A stretch of 64,000 bases of DNA from positions 1 to 64,000 of the forward strand of contig JAMDYG010000002.1 in assembly GCA_024160085.1 (NCBI GenBank), in the 5' to 3' direction. Position numbers and translations under genes: made by a program. Numbering within the stretch: position 1 is the stretch's first letter; each line of letters begins with the position of its first letter. Source of the stretch: Serratia symbiotica. Lineage in GTDB: Bacteria > Pseudomonadota > Gammaproteobacteria > Enterobacterales > Enterobacteriaceae. The notes under the pieces are model-generated. The model had not been told where the DNA came from. It saw only the letters and a program-made list of their open reading frames with translations, and searched no databases. Below are positions 1 through 10,226 of the stretch, in pieces.

Positions 1-504
1 TATCCACAATAAAATTGGCAATACTTTCTGACTGATTGATATCCAGTGATCTGATATTTAAAGCGACCTGTTGATAGCTAGCAACGGTGATGACAAATTC
101 ATCTAACATTTCCTCAAGCGGCCTGCCTATTTCTTCCTGGTAGAGAAAGACTTTACTGACTGGTTGATGTTTAAACCCCTCCACTAGAATCAGATCTACC
201 TTGCTGATATCAAGGCGACTGGCTAGATAGCGCAGATCCAACGGCTGCTGAGCCGGCGTTTCAGTCATCAATGCCCAGAGCGGCTAACGCTGGCTACTAA
301 CGTCTAGTCGTCACCTGCTTTGCGTAATTCGTAGCTGTCTTTGCCCGGAAGATCGACATCCACATTGTGATAGGCATGCTTGATTAACCTGACTCTTACC
401 TATCGCTGCTTAAAAGCAATGGAATTAATTGTTTAAGTAGAGTTATTTTCCCTGCTCCACTAATAGGCACCAATGGCCAGTATAGGAGGGGGTGAATTAT
501 TCAT
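1..504 (-). pseudogene. mobB: mobB relic (molybdopterin-guanine dinucleotide adapter protein)
   Basis: MobB is a P-loop GTPase that assists MobA in making the molybdopterin guanine dinucleotide cofactor. The minus strand reads the family's N-terminus (P-loop PISGAGKITLLKQL), then LPGKDSYELRKAG, then LWALMTETP and LDISKVDLILVEGFKH, then a C-terminal part that runs off the window. These blocks lie in different frames: the P-loop is frameshifted relative to the start ATG at 502-504, and stops fall after SSDR and KAGDD. The start overlaps the end of mobA, as in other enterobacteria. It is clearly MobB and clearly non-functional as read. Confidence 0.85.
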
Positions 505-840
505 TGTGCAGACCTCGCTCCATCTGCCAGTGCTGGCTTCCTGGGTATTGAGGTTGTGGAAGGCCGACTGTTATCTTTTGAAAATGACTTGTTGTACGCC
601 GATGCTTTCTAGGAACAGCATAAGCTTGCACTTACCCCCTGAGCTAAATAATCGGCCAACTTCGGTGCCAGACTGGTATGTAGCAGTGCCAGTGTGGGGT
701 GGTCACTTTCATGGTTAGGAACTTGGATCCGTTTTTTTCCTTTATGTCAGGGTCAAAAGAGGGTGATAGGATCATGAGCTTCATCAGCTCAGGCAGCACG
801 AGTTTGACGATTGGTTAAAATAACCACCATTTTGATGTCT
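497..840 (-). pseudogene. mobA: mobA relic (molybdenum cofactor guanylyltransferase), C-terminal part
   Basis: MobA transfers GMP from GTP to molybdopterin. The minus strand shows the C-terminal half of the family: NHESDHPTLALLHTSLAPKL, ADYLAQG, then in another frame an LFLESIGVQQVIF-like stretch and an ending WQMERGLHNE with a stop that overlaps the mobB start. Several frameshifts and stops separate the blocks, and the N-terminal GTP-binding region (LAGG...RMGG) is not visible. With mobB also broken, bis-MGD cofactor synthesis is probably lost. The upstream boundary is approximate. Confidence 0.75.
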
Positions 841-849
841 GTACCAAAT

Positions 850-1320
850 TTCAGGCAGAGTTTCCCTATGCCGCCTGCCGCGCAACTATCGCTCTATTTT
901 GAACTCCTGCCGACGTCGCGCCAATAACTCTTCTGCCCGGATACCGGCTTCTGCGCTCTTTAATAATACCATCCTGCCTCCACATAACGCGCGCTGGTAC
1001 GGGGATCCACATTGATAAATTTCTTCATCAGCAACGCAAAGCCCGATTTCTATGGTTTTTCCTTCACTTCAATCCCCATGGCGGTATAGACCTTAGGCAA
1101 TAACTCACCGCGTTTGCGGTTGGCCAGAAAACGTAATGCCTGGCCATCTTAAAATGGCGTGACGGAATATGGCTGATATAGCTCCATATAGCCTCTCTTC
1201 CTCCTGGCTGAGTCGTTGCGTGCGGTGTTGCTGAGTCCAGGAAACGCGCATCATCCATAGCTGGGCGGCACGTAATTGATCGTATTGCGTAAAGAAGAGC
1301 CAGCCGGTTTCCCGCTGCAT
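850..1320 (-). pseudogene. Decayed gene of unrecognised family
   Basis: A minus-strand reading starts at an ATG at 1318-1320 with [20 protein letters not shown], continues through a Trp/Gln/Arg-rich helical stretch to about 1125, then changes frame into ANRKRGELLPKVYTAMGIEV and, after a stop, KKFINVDPRTSARYVEAG and ELLARRRQEFKIER. The continuous amphipathic sense across three frames suggests one frameshifted cytoplasmic gene of at least 150 residues. I do not recognise the family. It lies divergent to rluF and upstream of mobA. Confidence 0.4.
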
Positions 1321-1355
1321 TAAAAATAAAAGATATTTCCGGTTTTGGAGAAGCC

Positions 1356-2243
1356 ATGCTGAGTAAATCAGCTCTACGCTTGAAAAAATATATTAGTGAA
1401 AGTGGTATTTTCTCTCGTCATGATGCCGATCGCTACATTGAACAAGGCAATGTTTTTATCAATGGCAAGCGTGTTACGCTTGGCGATCGGGTATTTCCAG
1501 GCGATATCGTCAAGGTCAATAGTCAAGTGATTGAACCCCCGTAACGAAGATAACCTTATCTTCATTGCGTTAAACAAACCGGTTGGCATTGTCAGCACCA
1601 CGGAAGACGGTGAAAAAGACAATATCGTCGATTTTGTTAATCACAGTACCCGTATCTTCCCGATTGGTCAGTTGAATAGGGACTCACAGGGGATGATTTT
1701 CCTCACCAACCAGGGTGATCTGGTAAACAAAATCCTGCGTGCGGGCAACGGATATGAGAAAGAATATCTGGTTACCGTTAACAAACCGCTGACCGATGAC
1801 GTTATCCGTGTTCTGGGGGAAGGCGTGCCGATGCTGGGTACGGTGACCAAAAGTGCAAGGTGAAGAAAGAAATGCCATTGGTCTTTCGTATTGTGCTGGT
1901 ACGGTACAGGGGCTTAACCGCCAAATACGCTGTATGTGTGAATATTTTGGCTATGAAGTCACCAAGTTGGAACAAACCCGTATCATGAATGTTAGCCTGA
2001 TAGGGCGGGCTGCCTTTGGGGGAGTGGCGTGATTTAACCGGCGACGATCGAGGGCAACTATTCAAATTGATTGAGGATTCTTCCTCAGAAGTGAAATCGG
2101 TGGAGAAAGCTAAACCTGCGGTGAAAAATTTAGCTGGCAATAATGGGCCGAGAAACGGCAATAGATTTGGCAGTAGCCTGGCTGCTCGCAAGAGTTTTAC
2201 CTGGACTGGCCGCAAAAGAAAGGGCGATGAGCCTGATAAATGA
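1356..2243 (+). pseudogene. rluF: rluF relic (23S rRNA pseudouridine-2604 synthase)
   Basis: RluF makes pseudouridine 2604 in 23S rRNA and also modifies tRNA-Tyr. The first frame (1356-1544) is the S4-like RNA-binding domain, including [20 protein letters not shown] and [12 protein letters not shown]. The second (1531-1863) carries [20 protein letters not shown] and the catalytic region [19 protein letters not shown]. There the usual GRLDKDSQG Asp is replaced: the sequence reads QLNRDSQG. A third frame carries [17 protein letters not shown]-like sequence and a basic tail ending in GRKRKGDEPDK. There are at least two frameshifts plus a changed active-site motif, so this is a pseudogene. Confidence 0.9.
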
Positions 2244-2296
2244 TGGCGGAGCACGCAATGCGCTCCATCCGTTTTATCCCCACTTCACCTTACTGG

Positions 2297-2800
2297 TTAG
2301 CCGCAATACACTCGTAACACTTCAGAAGACGGATGGTCATCGAACAGGTTGCTTTGATGGTCGGGTACCACTTTCGCCAATTTTTCAAAGCGGTTGATGA
2401 GGCCGTTGGGATCGACGCCGCGTTTTTTCCATCAAGTCGAATCAGTAGTCATCTGCAGTGCTTTCCTGCTACTGCGAGAACTGGGCATTGAGTAATTTAA
2501 ACCTTATAGTTGGCAGGCATGCCGTTGATATTATCCCCCAGTGCTGCTGCGATTTTTGCTCAGACGTTTGTCAACGTGGTGCTGTCAGCACGCGCGATTT
2601 ATACCTTTCTATCCATCTCTGTGCTGGATTTATCACTTAGGATTTTATGTCGTCATTGCTTAGCTTAGCGTCGCTACTTGGAAAACCTGTGTGCCAGATT
2701 GTATCACCGCCTCGGTATTCCAGTTTTAGCAACTGCTCACTAAGGAATCCTTATCGCTAACAAAGAGGTACGAATCTTAATAACGTTATCATCCCGTTAT
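2297..2800 (-). pseudogene. loiP: loiP (yggG) relic, M48 metalloprotease lipoprotein
   Basis: LoiP is an outer-membrane M48 metallopeptidase of the stress response. On the minus strand, scattered frames match it: GTQVFQVATLS near 2700, LSDKSSTEMDRKV, ALGDNINGMPANYKV, then after a deletion NAQFSRQQESTADDY, and finally KRGVDPNGLINRFEKLAKVV and SNLFDDHPSSE before a stop at 2297. The catalytic HEMGH segment is missing. In E. coli loiP is divergent from tktA, exactly as here, which supports the identification. Confidence 0.75.
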
Positions 2801-2995
2801 AATAATTAGAAAAGGGAGAATGTTGCTATAGAGAATAGATATTACCGCATGAGACTAGTATACGCCATGTGCGATAGATAAGGGCATTATTCCGAATAAC
2901 TGTCTCATCACACTCAATTAGGGATTGCCGTTTTAATGCAGAGTCTGAGAAAATAGAAAACTTGACTGCTTTTTTAATCCAAATTGGAGTAAAAC

Positions 2996-4989
2996 ATGTC
3001 CTCTCGTAAAGATCTTGCCAACGCTATCCGCGCACTCAGCATGGACGCCGTACAAAAAGCGAATTCCGGCCATCCGGGGGCACCTATGGGGATGGCGGAT
3101 ATCGCTGAAGTCCTGTGGCGTGACTACCTAAACCACAACCCAACTAACCCGCTCTGGGCTGATCGCGATCGTTTTGTGCTGTCCAACGGTCACGGCTCCA
3201 TGTTGATTTATAGCCTGCTGCACCTCACTGGCTATGACCTGCCAATGAGCGAGCTGGAAAACTTCCGCCAACTGCACTCCAAAACGCCGGGCCACCCGGA
3301 ATACGGCTATACTCCTGGCGTCGAAACCACCACTGGCCCACTCGGCCAAGGTATCGCCAATGCTGTGGGTTTTGCCATTGCCGAACGCACGTTAGGCGCG
3401 CAGTTCAATCGCCCAGGTCACAACATCGTTGACCACTTCACTTATGCTTTCATGGGCGACGGCTGCATGATGGAAGGTATCTCCCACGAAGTTTGTTCGT
3501 TGGCCGGTACGTTGAAGCTTGGCAGGTTGACTGCCTTTTACGATGACAATGGCATCTCCATTGATGGCCACGTCGATGGCTGGTTCACCGACAATACTGC
3601 TGAGCGCTTTGAAGCTTATGGCTGGCATGTCGTGCGTAACGTCGACGGCCACAACCCAGACGCCATCAAGGCGGCAATTGAAGAAGCTCGCAGGTTCACC
3701 GACAAACCATCACTGCTGATGTGCAAAACCATCATCGGTTTCGGTTCACCGAACAAAGCGGGTAGCCATGACGTGCATGGTGCTGCGCTGGGTGCTGCTG
3801 AAGTGGCTACGACCCGCGAACAGCTTGGCTGGAAATATGCCGCTTTCGAAATCCCGCAGGATATCTACGCCCAATGGGATGCGAAAGAGGCTGGACAGGA
3901 CAAAGAAGCTGCCTGGAATGATCGCTTCGCCGCTTACGCTAAAGCCTTCCCTAAGCTGGCTACCGAGTTCAAGCGCCGCATAAATGGCGAACCACCGGCT
4001 CACTGGCACACCGAGGCGAAGGCTTTCGTAGAAGGGTTACAAGCCAACCCGGCCAACATCTCTAGCCGCAAGGCGTCACAGAACGCGTTGGAAACATACG
4101 GCAAGCTGCTACCAGAATTCCTCGGCGGCTCCTCTGATCTGGCACCGAGCAACCTGACCATGTGGTCCGGTTCTAAACCGCTGAACGTTGACCCTGCGGG
4201 CAACTACATTCACTACGGTGTGCGCGAATTCGGCATGACTGCCATCACCAACGGCATCGCGCTGCACAGTGGTTTCCTGCCGTACTCGGCGACCTTCCTG
4301 ATGTTTGTGGAATATGCCCGCAACGCGGTGCGCATGGCGGCGCTGATGAAATTGCGCAACCTGTTCGTATACACCCATGACTCTATCGGCCTGGGGAAGA
4401 CGGACCGACTCACCAGCCGGTAGAGCAGTTGGCCAGCCTACGTGTGACTCCAAACATGAGCACCTGGCGTCCATGTGATCAGGTGGAATCTGCGATTGCC
4501 TGGCAGTACGGCATCGAGCGCAACGATGGCCCGACCACACTGGTGTTTTCGCGCCAGAATTTGGCCCAGCAGCTTCGTACCGCAGAGCAGTTGGCGAACG
4601 TGTACCGTGGCGGGTACGTGCTGAAGGATTGCACTGACACGCCAGAAGTTATCTTGATTGCCACTGGCTCGGAAGTGGGCATCACGGTGGAAGCGGCGGA
4701 CAAACTGACGGCAGCTGGCCACAAAATGCGAGTGGTGTCAATGCCCTCGACCGATGTGTTCGACAAGCAGAATACTGCTTACCGTGAATCGGTACTACCA
4801 GCGGCGGCGAAGTCCCGCATGGCGGTGGAGGCGGGTATTGCGGATTACTGGTACAAGTACGTGGGTCTGAATGGTGTCATCGTTGGTATGACCACCTTCG
4901 GTGAGTCAGCGCCAGCAGAGCAGCTATTTGAAGAGTTCGGCTTCACCGTGGATAACGTGGTGGCCAAAGCACAGGCGCTGCTGAAGTAA
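2996..4989 (+). pseudogene. tktA: tktA, transketolase with a single frameshift
   Basis: Transketolase moves two-carbon units in the non-oxidative pentose phosphate pathway and supplies erythrose-4-phosphate for aromatic synthesis. Frame 1 (2996-4423) holds the thiamine-diphosphate domain ([19 protein letters not shown]) and most of the pyrimidine-binding domain. Frame 2 (from about 4395 to 4989) completes the C-terminal domain to the normal end. The break falls in the conserved [11 protein letters not shown] motif at about 4390-4400, where the run ctggggaag is one base short; translation ends early as [10 protein letters not shown]. Total length (1994 nt) is one less than a 664-codon gene. 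No other lesion is visible, so it is either a very young pseudogene or a sequencing indel. A ggag ribosome-binding site precedes the start. Confidence 0.9.
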
Positions 4990-5067
4990 AGTGCATCGCA
5001 TTACCATGAAAACGCCTGGCAATGCCGTTGAGTTAAGAGTTAAGGCTTCCCTTAATCTGTGCCACTA

Positions 5068-5097
5068 TAACGACCTCCACATTAAGGGGGCCGTTTT
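5068..5097 (+). terminator. Probable rho-independent terminator after tktA
   Basis: An imperfect stem (aacgacctcc against gggggccgtt) with a short loop is followed by a T run at 5093-5099, 80-110 bases after the tktA stop. Confidence 0.55.
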
Positions 5098-5160
5098 TTA
5101 TCCACACCTCTAATCTTTCCTACCACCGCCTTGAGCCAAAATCTGAGCTAGATCATCTTA

Positions 5161-5273
5161 GTGCCTATCCCATTAGGCTATTTTATTTGCCATTTATAGT
5201 CCTAGGCAGTGCTCACCATCCTCACGTACTCCCTCCCTGTATGCTGCGGTTGTTGCGTACTGTTCGTGTGCCG
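5161..5273 (+). repeat. Dispersed intergenic repeat family A, copy 1
   Basis: This segment resembles 46787-46905 and 59231-59345: CCTATCyyATTAGGyyATTTTATTT, then GGCAGTG...CACC, ACGTACTCC, and a TGyrCGGTTGTTGCG-like end. All three copies are intergenic and just downstream of a gene. Confidence 0.75.
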
Positions 5274-5479
5274 GCTGGCTGCGACAATGCATACCTAATG
5301 CCTACTAGGGATAGGCTATTATTCTGATAAAATGCAGCTTCTGCTGCTCAGCGTATTTATTGCGCCTGTTCCTTTTACAAACACTTTGGTTTATGCTCAG
5401 CTGAAGCGTTTCAGTTGGTGTGCTATACCGGAGAAGCGCCAGTGTAGCGGTAGTGATATCCTAACGAACAGAATAAATG

Positions 5480-5880
5480 AAGCAGGTACCGTTTGCCCAT
5501 ACGGGTAGCAACGACTGCACACCACTTTATTGCATTATTCCCTTGATCAAGCTGTCAGTGGGTTAGTGGGGGCCTATAGTATCGAGGCGGGTATCGTGGC
5601 TATCTCTCACTCCGCCATGAACGATTAGCAGACAGTATAAGTCTATCACTAGAACTTGTGACATGCATAACCGCAGGCGGATATTTTCTTAGTATAGTTG
5701 ATTAGACTCAATAGCTAAGACTAATGGGTCTTGATTGGTTTTTAATCTTGACCCGCACTGCGCAGTACGGTTGTCGATGGTATACAGCCCCGGTTATGGT
5801 TTGGGCTTAGTGTGACAAGGAATAGGGCTTTGCCAAAGGGTGCTGGATACAACACGGATAATGGCCACTTGCATGAGCAT
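5480..5880 (+). pseudogene. epd: epd relic (erythrose-4-phosphate dehydrogenase), C-terminal pieces
   Basis: Epd oxidises erythrose-4-phosphate toward pyridoxal phosphate. Across shifting frames the region reads SNDCTPLYCIIPLIKL, then AYSIEAGIVAISHSAMND followed by a stop, and later DPHCAV and RVLDTTRIMAT. These match the catalytic-cysteine region (SNASCTTNCIIPVIKLL), the IESGTVTTIHSAMHD segment and the C-terminal RMLDTTLAMAT of the family. In this copy the catalytic Cys motif is itself altered. The N-terminal NAD-binding domain is not visible. Position between tktA and pgk matches E. coli synteny. Confidence 0.7.
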
Positions 5881-5938
5881 TAGCTGGTGCGCTACTTAGG
5901 CAACATTATAGAAAATCAATAAAAATAGAGGTTTCACC

Positions 5939-7102
5939 ATGTCTATAATTAAGATGTCCGATTTGGATCTGGCGAGCAAGCGCGTTCTGATCCGTTCCGA
6001 TCTCAACGTACCAGTGAAATATGGCAAAGTGACTTCCGATGCACGTATTCGCGCCTCCTTGCCGACTATTGAAGCTGCGATGAAACAAGTAGCTCGCGTA
6101 ATGGTAACTTCCCACTTGGGGCGTCCTATTGAAGGTGAATATAACGAAGAATTCTCCCTGCTGCCAGTGGTCAATTACCTGAAAGAGCATCTGAAATCTC
6201 CGGTACGTCTGGTGAAGAATTATCTGGATGGCATGGACGTTGCCGAAGACGAGTTGGTGGTATTGGAAAACGTCCGTTTCAATAAGGGTGAGAAAAAAGA
6301 CGACGAAACCCTGTCGAAGAAATATGCGGCACTGTGTGACGTGTATGTGATGGACGCCTTCGGCACCGCACATCGCGCACAGGCATCTACCCACGGAGTG
6401 GGCAAATTCGCCACGGTATCCTGTGCTGGCCCGCTGCTATCTGCCGAGTTGGAAGCGCTGGGCAAGGCGCTGGGCAACCCGACTCGCCCAATGGTCGCTA
6501 TCGTTGGTGGCTCTAAAGTCTCCACCAAACTAACGGTATTGGACTCGTTGTCCAAAATCGCCGATCAACTGATTGTCGGTGGTGGCATCGCCAATACCTT
6601 CGTGGCGGCACAGGGCAACAATGTGGGCCAGTCCCTGTATGAGCCGGATTTAATCCCAAATGTGCAGAATCTGCTGAAAACCTGTGATATTCCGGTACCA
6701 ACTGATGTACGCGTAGCTACTGAGTTCTCTGAAACTGCCTCAGCCACCGTGAAGCAAGTCAACGAGATCAAGGATAATGAGCAAATTCTGGATATGGGTG
6801 ATGTCTCTGCTGAGCGTCTAGCCGTTATCCTGAAGAACGCCAAAACTATTCTGTGGAATGGCCCAGTCGGCGTATTCGAGTTCCCTAATTTCCGTAAGGG
6901 AACCGAGATCGTCGCCAGTGCAATCGCTGATAGCGCAGCCTTTTCTATCGCGGGTGGCGGCGACACTTTGGCAGCAATTGATCTGTTCGGTATCGCTGAC
7001 AAAATCTCCTATATTTCCACTGGCGGTGGCGCTTTCCTCGAATTTGTTGAAGGAAAGCCATTGCCAGCGGTTGTGATGTTAGAAGAGCGTGCTAAGCAGT
7101 AA
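5939..7102 (+). CDS. pgk: Phosphoglycerate kinase
   Basis: Pgk transfers phosphate from 1,3-bisphosphoglycerate to ADP in cytoplasmic glycolysis. The 387-residue ORF has the standard length. It shows the substrate-binding DLNVPV near residue 22, RASLPTI, TSHLGRP near 59-65, LENVRF near 110, the nucleotide-binding GGSKVSTK near 195, NGPVGVFE near 312, and the C-terminal [10 protein letters not shown]. It starts at [11 protein letters not shown] after a gagg-like ribosome-binding site. It is followed by fbaA after 124 bases, the usual pgk-fbaA pair. It appears fully intact. Confidence 0.97.
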   Translation: MSIIKMSDLDLASKRVLIRSDLNVPVKYGKVTSDARIRASLPTIEAAMKQVARVMVTSHLGRPIEGEYNEEFSLLPVVNYLKEHLKSPVRLVKNYLDGMDVAEDELVVLENVRFNKGEKKDDETLSKKYAALCDVYVMDAFGTAHRAQASTHGVGKFATVSCAGPLLSAELEALGKALGNPTRPMVAIVGGSKVSTKLTVLDSLSKIADQLIVGGGIANTFVAAQGNNVGQSLYEPDLIPNVQNLLKTCDIPVPTDVRVATEFSETASATVKQVNEIKDNEQILDMGDVSAERLAVILKNAKTILWNGPVGVFEFPNFRKGTEIVASAIADSAAFSIAGGGDTLAAIDLFGIADKISYISTGGGAFLEFVEGKPLPAVVMLEERAKQ

Positions 7103-7226
7103 TTCAGGCAATGGGAGGTGGTGGAATGCCCGTTGGTATTATAATGCGCGGTAACGGCAGCACGGCGTGAAAAAATTGATTTACCCCCACCTTATGTCTA
7201 TAGCCGATAAAACAGGGCAAAGTCAC

Positions 7227-8306
7227 ATGTCTAAAATTTTTGATTTCGTAAGACCGGGTGTCGTCACGGGCGATGACGTTCAGAAAGTATTCGTGGTAGC
7301 CAAAGAGAACAACTTTGCGTTGCCGGCAGTGAATTGCGTGGGTACTGACTCTATCAACGCGGTATTGGAAACAGCAGCTAAAGTGCGTGCACCAGTGATT
7401 GTGCAGTTTTCTAACGGTGGTGCCGTGTTTATCGCTGGCAAAGGCGTGAATACGGATGTTCCACAGGGGGTCGCGATTCTGGGGGCAATCTCTGGGGCAC
7501 ATCATGTCCACCTGATGGCTGAGCATTACGGCGTGCCGGTTATTCTGCACACCGACCATTGTGCCAAGAAACTACTGCCATGGCTGGATGGCCTGCTGGA
7601 CGCTGGCGAGAAACATTTCGCCGCGACTGGCAAACCGTTGTTCTCTTCCCACATGATCGACTTGTCTGAAGAATCCCTAGAAGAAAATATCGCGATTTGC
7701 AGCCAGTATTTGGCTCGCATGGCGAAGATCGGCATGACGTTGGAAATCGAACTGGGCTGTACCGGAGGTGAAGAAGATGGCGTAGATAACAGCCATATAG
7801 ATACCTCCGCGCTATACACCCAGCCGGAAGACGTAGCTTACGCCTACGAAAAACTGCACGCCATCAGCCCACGTTTCACCATCGCCGCTTCGTTCGGCAA
7901 CGTGCATGGAGTGTACAAGCCAGGTAACGTCAAGCTGACTCCTACTATCCTGTGTGATTCTCAGGACTACGTATCCAAGAAATACCACCTGCCGCACAAC
8001 AGCTTGAACTTTGTGTTCCACGGTGGTTCCGGCTCTACCGACGCAGAAATCAAAGAGTCCGTCGACTACGGTGTGATCAAGATGAATATTGATACTGATA
8101 CCCAATGGGCGACTTGGGATGGTATCTTACAGTATTACAAAGCCAACGAAGCTTACCTACAAAGTCAACTGGGCAACCCGAAAGGTGCCGATCAGCCGAA
8201 CAAAAAATATTATGATCCACGTGTATGGCTGCGTGCAGCACAGACCAGCATGGTGGCTCGTTTGGAGCAAGCTTTCAAAGATTTGAATGCGGTAGACGCT
8301 CTGTAA
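7227..8306 (+). CDS. fbaA: Class II fructose-1,6-bisphosphate aldolase
   Basis: FbaA cleaves fructose-1,6-bisphosphate using a catalytic zinc. The frame opens upstream at 7167, but I place the start at 7227 (MSKIFDFVRPGV), which gives the family length of 359 residues. Zinc and active-site motifs are present: HTDHCAKK near 108-115 (catalytic Asp109, zinc His110), ELGCTGGEEDGVDNS near 180, NVHGVYKPGN near 225 and FHGGSGS near 265. It follows pgk and is intact. The remaining gap before mscS holds only a membrane-protein relic on the other strand. Confidence 0.96.
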   Translation: MSKIFDFVRPGVVTGDDVQKVFVVAKENNFALPAVNCVGTDSINAVLETAAKVRAPVIVQFSNGGAVFIAGKGVNTDVPQGVAILGAISGAHHVHLMAEHYGVPVILHTDHCAKKLLPWLDGLLDAGEKHFAATGKPLFSSHMIDLSEESLEENIAICSQYLARMAKIGMTLEIELGCTGGEEDGVDNSHIDTSALYTQPEDVAYAYEKLHAISPRFTIAASFGNVHGVYKPGNVKLTPTILCDSQDYVSKKYHLPHNSLNFVFHGGSGSTDAEIKESVDYGVIKMNIDTDTQWATWDGILQYYKANEAYLQSQLGNPKGADQPNKKYYDPRVWLRAAQTSMVARLEQAFKDLNAVDAL

Positions 8307-8309
8307 GTT

Positions 8310-8839
8310 TCGTCTAATTTCAGTCCAAAAGACCGGCACCAACGTTAGACGCACCCCGGCAGTAAAATTGATGGGCGTAATACATGGTAAAAGCGGGTTT
8401 GGCAGCAGTAGGCAAGACACCGACAATATGGTGCCGGTCAACGCTAGATACGGGGTTTTCAGCGAGTTGCTGGCTTTTTGGCGCTGCTCAGTTCAAACGG
8501 GATCGCTAGTATGCTCACCAGACAACTAATGCTAGTGCTTTTATCCTGCTTACGGGCGATCTGACGGATATGTGTCGGCGTGCTTACCAGCCTTAGTCGC
8601 CATAGAAACAGCAAGTAAAGCCAAGCCAGCACGTTCCAACCGATCATCAGCTGTTGCAAGTAGCGAGAACTGTAAAGGTAGAGTATTAGTGCGCATAGCA
8701 GTCCTGCGCCAACAGAGAACAGCAGCCTGGGCCTTACCTGCTGCCAGTAGTGCCGAAATGAGGAACAGATATGTATGACGGACGAGTTCCTGGTCTTAAA
8801 AAACGCGAGTGCTATTTTAGCATAGAAGAAACAAGCCAT
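8310..8839 (-). pseudogene. DUF1345-type membrane protein relic
   Basis: The minus-strand frame from 8839 to 8459 encodes HYWQQVRPRLLFSVGAGLLC and LQQLMIGWNVLAWLYLLFLW, resembling the N-terminal hydrophobic segments of DUF1345 inner-membrane proteins, followed by a charged stretch (RQIARKQDKS). The normal middle is missing. Further down, near 8350-8400, another frame reads FTMYYAHQFYCRG, like the family's C-terminal HYAHLYY motif. I infer one gene with an internal deletion. The function of the family is not established. Confidence 0.5.
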
Positions 8840-9023
8840 AGTTACGGTTATTTTTAACGCTTACGGTTGGCGTGCGGCATTAATCTTGGTTAACCTTAGA
8901 GGGTAGTTTCCGGCTAGCACACTAGACTCGTTGTCTTTCAAGCTACAATTTGAAATCTTTTGGGTCGGTATCGGCATACTTTAGCGCGTTTATCTATACA
9001 GAGACAGAGATAGGACGACACGA

Positions 9024-9849
9024 ATGAAAGATTTGAATTATAGTAGACAGCCTGCACGGTACTAGCGATTGGTTGGTGAATAACCAGGACTTGTTGATCC
9101 AGTACGCGGTGAACATTATCGCCACTATTACTATCCTGGTCATCGGTTCGATCGCCGCTCGCGTGGCCGGCAATATGGTAAACTGCGTGATGAAGTTGCG
9201 TGGCATTGATACCACGATCGCGGTCTTCCTGTCGGCGCTGGTGCGTTACGGGGTATGCTGGCATTCACCTTGTATTACGGTGTTGGGGCGTGTAGGCGTG
9301 CATAACACATCGGTGATCGCTGTGCTGGGTGCCGCTGGTTTGGCTGTTGTTTTGGCGCTGCAAGGTTCGCTGTCCAACTTTGCTGCTGGCGTGTTGCTGT
9401 GGTGGATCTTCCGTCCACTGCGTGTAGGTGAATACGTTGATCTGGGAGGCATGGCTGGCACCGTCAATTAGGTGCAGATCTTCTCCACCACCTTATGCAC
9501 CGGCGATAACAAAATCATTGTGGTGCCCAAAGGTAAAGTCATCGCGGGCAATATTATCAACTACCCCTGTGAGCCGAACCGCCGTGTAGATATCGTAGTA
9601 GGTGTAGGCTACAATGCCAATATTGACTTAGTGAAGAAAGTACTGGACGACGTGATTGCTGCCGACAATCACATTCTGCATGCCAAAGGCGTGATTGTGT
9701 ATCTGAACGAAATGGTACCATCCTCGCTGAACTTTGTCACCCGTTCATGGACTACCACCGCAGAGTATTAGAATGTGTACTTCGATCTGATGAAAAATTT
9801 CAAGCGCGTGCTGGATACCAACATTCTGGTCGTGACGCAGACTGAGTAG
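9024..9849 (+). pseudogene. mscS: mscS relic (small-conductance mechanosensitive channel)
   Basis: MscS opens on membrane tension to release solutes. The start (MKDLN at 9024) is followed by a frameshift after about 10 codons. The next frame carries the first transmembrane segments, then [20 protein letters not shown] and [14 protein letters not shown], the conserved pore helix (TM3), then [14 protein letters not shown]. An in-frame TAG at about 9469 replaces the residue after GTV, and QIFSTTL, VVPKGKVIAGNIINYP and NFVTRSWTT follow. A second stop lies near 9769. A local frame change near 9250 is also visible. Position after fbaA is the E. coli order. Confidence 0.88.
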
Positions 9850-9852
9850 TAA

Positions 9853-9989
9853 TGATTGATGGTCAGATACCCCCCAATGAGCTTATCGTGCATTTCTTCT
9901 GACTTCGAGAAACAGATAGTCCTGCTGGTCAGTTATTTAAGATGGGTTCGCAAATTGAGATTATGCCGCTCTATCCGCTGGGTATATTT
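9853..9989 (-). mobile_element. IS1 fragment: 3' end of insB
   Basis: The sequence corresponds, with many substitutions, to the end of IS1 read on the minus strand. For example, the + strand tgagattatgccgctctatc matches IS1's complementary attcaggttatgccgctcaat region. It stops at gtatattt (9982-9989), immediately before the IS66 terminal repeat. The matching 5' part of IS1 lies at 10954-11555 on the opposite strand. Confidence 0.65.
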
Positions 9990-10225
9990 GTAAGCGTAAA
10001 GTCAGTGCAGTATGTAGCTAATTGACCAATCACGATAGCTTAGACGCCCACGCCCACCTAAATTAGACGGGCACCTGACTCTATGGCATATCAATTCTGG
10101 CGTTCTGAACTACGGAAAAATTACATAAATGACTTTAAACTGCGCATGGTCAAGCTGGCTTCTTAGCCAGAAGCCGGCGTTGCTCAGATTGCCTGCGAAC
10201 ATGGCATCAATGACAATCTCTATTC
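9990..10225 (+). mobile_element. IS66-family left end with tnpA 5' fragment
   Basis: The segment begins with the IS66-type terminus gtaagcgtaaagtcagtgc. From 10084 it encodes the start of TnpA (MAYQFWRSELRKNY, stop, then NDFKLRMVKLAS). It is nearly identical, in inverted orientation, to 13090-13325. It breaks off at about 10225, where gutQ sequence begins. Confidence 0.85.
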
Positions 10226-10226
10226 A

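Noticed and set aside
473-718. 81-residue plus-strand ORF
   Set aside because: It is antisense to the mobA/mobB relics, whose protein similarity is on the minus strand.
4380-4435. Programmed frameshift in tktA
   Set aside because: There is no slippery heptamer, downstream pseudoknot or precedent for transketolase; a plain indel is simpler.
4109-4540. 143-residue minus-strand ORF over tktA
   Set aside because: It is a shadow of the tktA coding frame and spans its frameshift by chance.
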